A stretch of DNA of 64,000 nt from Globicephala melas (Eukaryota > Chordata > Mammalia > Artiodactyla > Delphinidae), in the NCBI RefSeq assembly GCF_963455315.2, contig NC_083319.1:74292563-74356562 (forward strand). Direction: 5' to 3'. This document shows, piece by piece, positions 59,946 through 64,000 of the stretch. The notes beneath the pieces were generated by a model. That model did no database searches and was not told the origin of the DNA. It was given only the letters and a program-made list of their open reading frames with translations. A program made the position numbers and the translations under genes. Position 1 is the first letter of the stretch. Each line of letters opens with the position of its first letter.

Positions 59946-60619
59946 GAAAATATGAAAGGGTTAAATTAGTGCAGCATTTGTCTGTAGGCTGGCCTGTGAC
60001 AGCTGTTGATGGATATGAAAGATGCTCTGTTTACTTGGTGAATTCTTCCTCAAGTACAGATGAAAATAGGAAGCCTTAATAACACCAGACTATTTTAAAA
60101 TAATCTTCTGGCTAAGCCAGAGCTGTGCTAGCTTGTTATCACACCCAGCATTGTGTTTACCTGTTGAATTTTTTAGACAGGACATCAATAAACAGGCAGA
60201 CCACTTTGAAAAGCTGACTGTGCCCTGAGCAGTCTGCAGGGAGAAGCAGAGTGTGCTGGTTGGAGCACCAGGATGCTGCATAGAGGGCAATGTTGGCTGG
60301 AACAAGACTTGAAAGAGATCATGTTTCAGTGCTTCACTGTGATAGAGTTTGTGAAATGTCCTTTCTAAAACACTCACGAACTCCTCCTTCTGCATCCCCT
60401 GGGATTCTTTTATGGCACCAAAAGGTTTGTATCTTGTCCCACCCCCTCCAGATAATCCTAAGGATATGATTAGCTTTAAATCTCACTAATTTGTTCACCT
60501 CCAAACTTTGGACACACTAAGTATCCAGTAAATGTTTGTTGAATAAAAGAAATAATTTATTTGAAATAAGATAAATATGTAATTATGATGGCACAGGATA
60601 CTGTTATTGCATCTGTGGA
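59946..60619. other. No gene or clear repeat seen
   Basis: The 101-residue minus-strand frame at 60090-60395 has no recognisable motif and no flanking exon signals I can defend. A possible L2 tail is near 60515-60545. Confidence 0.4.
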
Positions 60620-61060
60620 AAACAATGGAGACTATATAACAGGAGATATTAAAATGTTCATACTCTAGGATCCTATAATTTACTCCTAGGAAATAATTCA
60701 ACAGAAAAATAAAGCTCTATCCATGATGATGTTTTGTGCTGGGCAATATTATTATTTGAAAAGTGTAAATATTTAACAACAGAATTATTCGAGTAGATTA
60801 TGGCATCTTATAAAGTGATACTATGTCTACCTTAAAAGAAATAACTGTAAAGACATTATTGCAAATTTACAAAACATCTGGTAACAGCAGTAGCATACAA
60901 ACTCCCCAATTATGCTATGTTAATAACTTATAAAATATATATGACCATGTATAGCTACCATAAAAGAATGCATACACACGAAAGGTTGTTGATGTAGAAT
61001 GGTCAAATTATGGGTATTTTCCTGACAAAAGTCTTCTTTGCTGTTGTTTTATTTTTAACA
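60620..61060 (+). mobile_element. Old L1M-type 3' region
   Basis: 'gattatggcatcttataaag', 'gaatgcatacacacgaaagg' and 'ggtcaaattatgggtatttt' fit an old L1M ORF2 end and 3' UTR. Strongly diverged. Confidence 0.5.
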
Positions 61061-61234
61061 ATTAAAGAGAAGTGAGAGGATAGCCTTGCGACTGCTCTTG
61101 TTACACAAAACATTAGTTACCAGAAACAGGTATGTTAAGTACCATTGTGTGTTCATGTATCAGGTCATCATAGAAGTCACAGACTTATCATAGAAGTCAT
61201 TCATGCTTTGTGATCATGACTTAGTTAACTGCCT

Positions 61235-61375
61235 CCTTTATTAGAGTACAAGGTTTGTGAGGCTCTTTGGGGGCAAGGAGTATATGTGTCTCATTTAGTG
61301 ATTATCTCCAGCATTTTCACAATGGTATGCACATTGTAAGTAGTAATATGCAATTTGTTTATTCAATAAAAGGAA
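61235..61375 (+). mobile_element. L2 LINE 3' end
   Basis: 'ttagagtacaaggtttgtga', 'tgtctcatttagtgattatc' and 'gtttattcaataaaaggaaa'. Confidence 0.65.
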
Positions 61376-61696
61376 AGAAACTATACTGCCCCAAACATGT
61401 CATTCCCATCCATTAACTACTATCTGAAAATCTACATCAAATTCATCTTCTTAATTTCCAAAAAGGAAATACTTCAAACTCTTGTCAGTCAGGTACAGCT
61501 GGTATTTGTCTGAGAGCTGACTTTGATAAGGGAAATTAGAGTCCTTAAGTTGAACGGGAAGTGGGAAAACACTAAAGGTCAGTAGAAGGAATACCAAGGT
61601 GATGAAATAAAAATTTGTATTCTAAGCCAAGTCAAGGAAAATTTAAATATAAAAATTTTTCTCTGCCCTTTGGCCTCCTCTCTCCCCTCTACTTTC

Positions 61697-61873
61697 TTTT
61701 TTTTTTTTTTGACGGTACGCAGGCCTCTCACTGTTGTGGCCTCTCCCGTTGCGGAGCACAGGCTCCAGATGCACAGGCCTCCGCGGCACGTGGGATCCTC
61801 CCGGACCGGGGCACGAACCCGTTTCCCCTGCATCGGCAGGCGGCCTCTCAACCACTGCGCCACCAGGGAAGCC
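61697..61873 (-). mobile_element. CHR SINE (antisense), internally deleted, 15-bp TSD
   Basis: T-run, 'gacggtacgcaggcctctca' and the end 'ccaccagggaagcc' mark both ends. About 35 bp of the centre (the 'gccatggctcacgggccc' block) is missing where 'gcacaggcctccgcggcacg' joins. An exact TSD 'ctcccctctactttc' lies at 61682-61696 and 61874-61888. Confidence 0.96.
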
Positions 61874-61899
61874 CTCCCCTCTACTTTCAATGTGTATCT

Positions 61900-62265
61900 G
61901 CATTATGCATCGATCAGACCTCCCCCATCAGCAGAAATACCTGCTCAGCCATAAAGAGCAACATTCTCCTAGCACCACCAAGATAACTCCTTAGGAGGTA
62001 AACTTCCTTCTTAATCTTGGAAGGAGTCATGATGACCCATGACTCACTACTCACTTTGTACACGTAGATCTCAATTGTGTAAACTATCTACGTCATTTAA
62101 TGTACAGCCCTCTGTCCAAAAACTTATATAACTGTGCTTTGACCTCTAGTGTGTGCAACAGTTCTCAGAGCTTGCTGAGAGACTGTTACCGGGTTATAAT
62201 CCTCAATTCGGCTGAAAGAAAAATTTCCATTTCTTTCTTAGATTAATTTTTTCATTGACAAAAGA
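61900..62265 (+). mobile_element. ERV-type LTR, 3' part
   Basis: 'aggaggtaaacttccttctt', a TATA-like 'acttatataactg' (about 62121-62133), 'gagcttgctgagagactgtt' + 'accgggttataatcctcaat' and a terminal 'tttttcattgaca' match the layout of a mammalian ERV LTR (U3 promoter, R, U5). The polyadenylation signal is decayed. The left border is uncertain, as a SINE sits just before it. No viral genes follow. Confidence 0.55.
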
Positions 62266-64000
62266 TGTATTTTGCTTATTTTACAACCATGTGTAGGTCT
62301 ACTCACTTTTAATTTGAATTTGTACTATTAGGAACTCACTTCTAATATAATGTATAATAAAAAAGCTACAATAAAACCAGCACTTAAAACAACAAATACA
62401 GAAGCCTCAATTATTCAAAAATATGCTACACATTGTGGCATTATGCTTATAGATCAAAATCAGTTAATCCTGAGTATTTATTTAGAAAAGGGTTTTCCAT
62501 AGGATATCCAAGACTAAATGATCATCTTTCTAATCTTTGGCCAAATTAACAGTATGAGGAGTCATAGTTTTTAGACCTAAAGAAATCTGAGACCTAGAAA
62601 GGGCTTCAGAGATGAATAATCTAACTTTAAAGATAAACAAGCGGACGATCAAAGAGATCAAGTGATCTATCCCAAACTCAAATATTAGACTCAACTTCAA
62701 GTTAGCAACACTTCTTATACACTATCAATGAATTCCTGAATGATGTCTCTGAAACACTATAAAATTCAATATTATCAAGGAAAAGATTTGACCGTGCTTA
62801 TAAAATTACATGTACTGAAGCAAGAAAATCTTCTCAGATAAGACACAAAATTTACACATATCTTACTCTGAGCTTGCCAATGGACATTTCTGGAAATAGG
62901 AGTTATAACAAAAAAAGTTTTTTAAATGTTTACTTAACCAAAAATATAATGTTTCCTCAAAATTTTAATCTACGACTTTATTAACAAAGCATTTGGGGGG
63001 AAATTTCAAGCTTTAGTAAAGTCTGTTCTCAAGTCTGCTACAGGAGTTAAAGAAAATGAAAAGCTGATTTGAAAAACTGAAACAACTTCAATAGCATCAT
63101 GAGTCTTAAAACCTCTGCATCTGGGAAGATAAAATAAAACTAATTCCTAGGTGAGTTTTCAAGTAGTGAGCTTTGAAAGTCATCCTTCTAATATACAAAT
63201 TCTTTGATTTCTAATGGTCACTGTTTGAAAATAGTACATATTGTATAATTTACAAACTAAAGACAGCTAACTCATTTCAAAAGATCACTTTGAAGACGTT
63301 CACTTAAAATCATTTCTGATGTTCAAAGAAATAATATCCACATGGAACTTGAGTACATATTTCTCTATCAATAGGATAATTTGCCACAAGCAATTACAGA
63401 GCATACATTTAACGGGATACTGCCTTTGGAATTTTCAGACAGTTAAACTAGTTTCCCTTGTCAGTTGCAAAGGTGTGAGGTACAGGGACATTTAAGACCT
63501 ATCAAACTTAGTGACGCTTCCATCTTGTTAAAGAAAATTAAAGGACAACTTCCTCAATGAGACTTTTACATTTAAAATGATGAAGTACCACTAAAGACAA
63601 ATGATTTGCACAAAGGATGGTGCATAAAAGTGACAGTCTTTGAATTCGTAGAGCTGTCTCTATAAACACCATTACAACTATTTTTCAGATAATTTGTATA
63701 GGTCATAGAAAACTATGTCTGAATATTCCAACTCACTGTAAATAAAAGTGCAGATTTGATATTTTAAAACTTAATTTTGAAATAATTGGAAAATAAATTA
63801 TTTTTAAGTATTCATTCCAAAATTATTAATTTTTTAAAATAAAATTTAAAATGATAAAAACCTAAAGCAGTTATTTTCTGTTTTATAATTCTCTGTACTT
63901 TCAACAAAATACTAGATCGATATTATTCATTAAATTAAACCCCAAAACATGGCTACTATCTATGGGTTTTCTTAATTTATTAATTTAATCTTCTGTTCTT
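62266..64000. other. AT-rich, no gene or clear repeat seen
   Basis: A low-GC block with no open frame above about 60 codons and no recognised element. The last 300 bases are extremely AT-rich. Confidence 0.45.

Noticed and set aside
60090..60395. 101-residue minus-strand frame
   Set aside because: No motif, no coding-type composition, no supporting neighbours. Comparative alignment would be needed to revive it.
33993..62265. Endogenous retrovirus genes near the LTRs
   Set aside because: No gag, protease, polymerase or envelope-like frame is found beside any LTR. They appear solo or partial.

Overview
The window looks like nuclear DNA of a cetacean (whale or dolphin). The main clue is nine copies of a tRNA-derived SINE with the head 'gcttccctggtggcgcag', a box-B-like 'gggttcgtgcc' and a short A tail. 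I recognise this as the CHR family of Cetacea, hippos and ruminants, here mostly in the long GC-rich form common in whales. The L1 3' ends, the MIR/L2 relics, MLT1 LTRs, and hAT and Tigger DNA transposons fit a mammalian background. The assignment rests on repeats read by eye, not on a database search.

I find no host protein-coding exon, tRNA, rRNA or CRISPR array in the 64 kb. The only reading frames I can name are L1 (LINE-1) fragments: the ORF2 C-terminal part near 37.7-38.6 kb, an ORF2 endonuclease piece near 20.0-20.3 kb, and an antisense ORF1 remnant near 27.0-27.2 kb. The window is intergenic (a gene desert) or lies inside a very large intron.

Layout. 0-16 kb: a hAT fragment, a short L1 with clear target-site duplications (TSDs), an old CHR SINE, two old LTR-type repeats, many MIR/L2 relics and an antisense L1 3' end. 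16-18 kb: a long antisense L2 with a CHR SINE. 18.4-21.6 kb: an L1 mosaic with a preserved 5' end but no reverse transcriptase region, hit by a SINE in its 5' UTR. 21.6-25.4 kb: repeat-poor except for a small Tigger element. 25.4-29.5 kb: SINE, MLT1 LTR, then a pile of antisense and sense L1 pieces closed by a SINE. 31.8-37.2 kb: L2/MIR relics, a probable solo LTR and a tiny antisense processed retrocopy with a 17-bp TSD. 37.6-39.45 kb: a compound microsatellite and a 5'-truncated L1 that appears to carry a 3' transduction. 39.5-52 kb: old MIR/L2/MER5 relics, a hAT element with a CpG-rich palindrome, an antisense L2 and two CHR SINEs. 52.1-56.4 kb: the longest repeat-poor block. 56.4-62.3 kb: two hAT relics, MIR/L2, two CHR SINEs and an LTR 3' part. 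62.3-64 kb: AT-rich sequence without a recognised feature.

The parts do not form a pathway. They record successive waves of retrotransposition: MIR/L2 and DNA transposons are oldest, then MLT1 and old L1, then CHR SINEs and younger L1. I saw no new gene system. The strongest observations are the L1 3' transduction and the miniature processed retrocopy, both defined by exact TSDs visible in the sequence.
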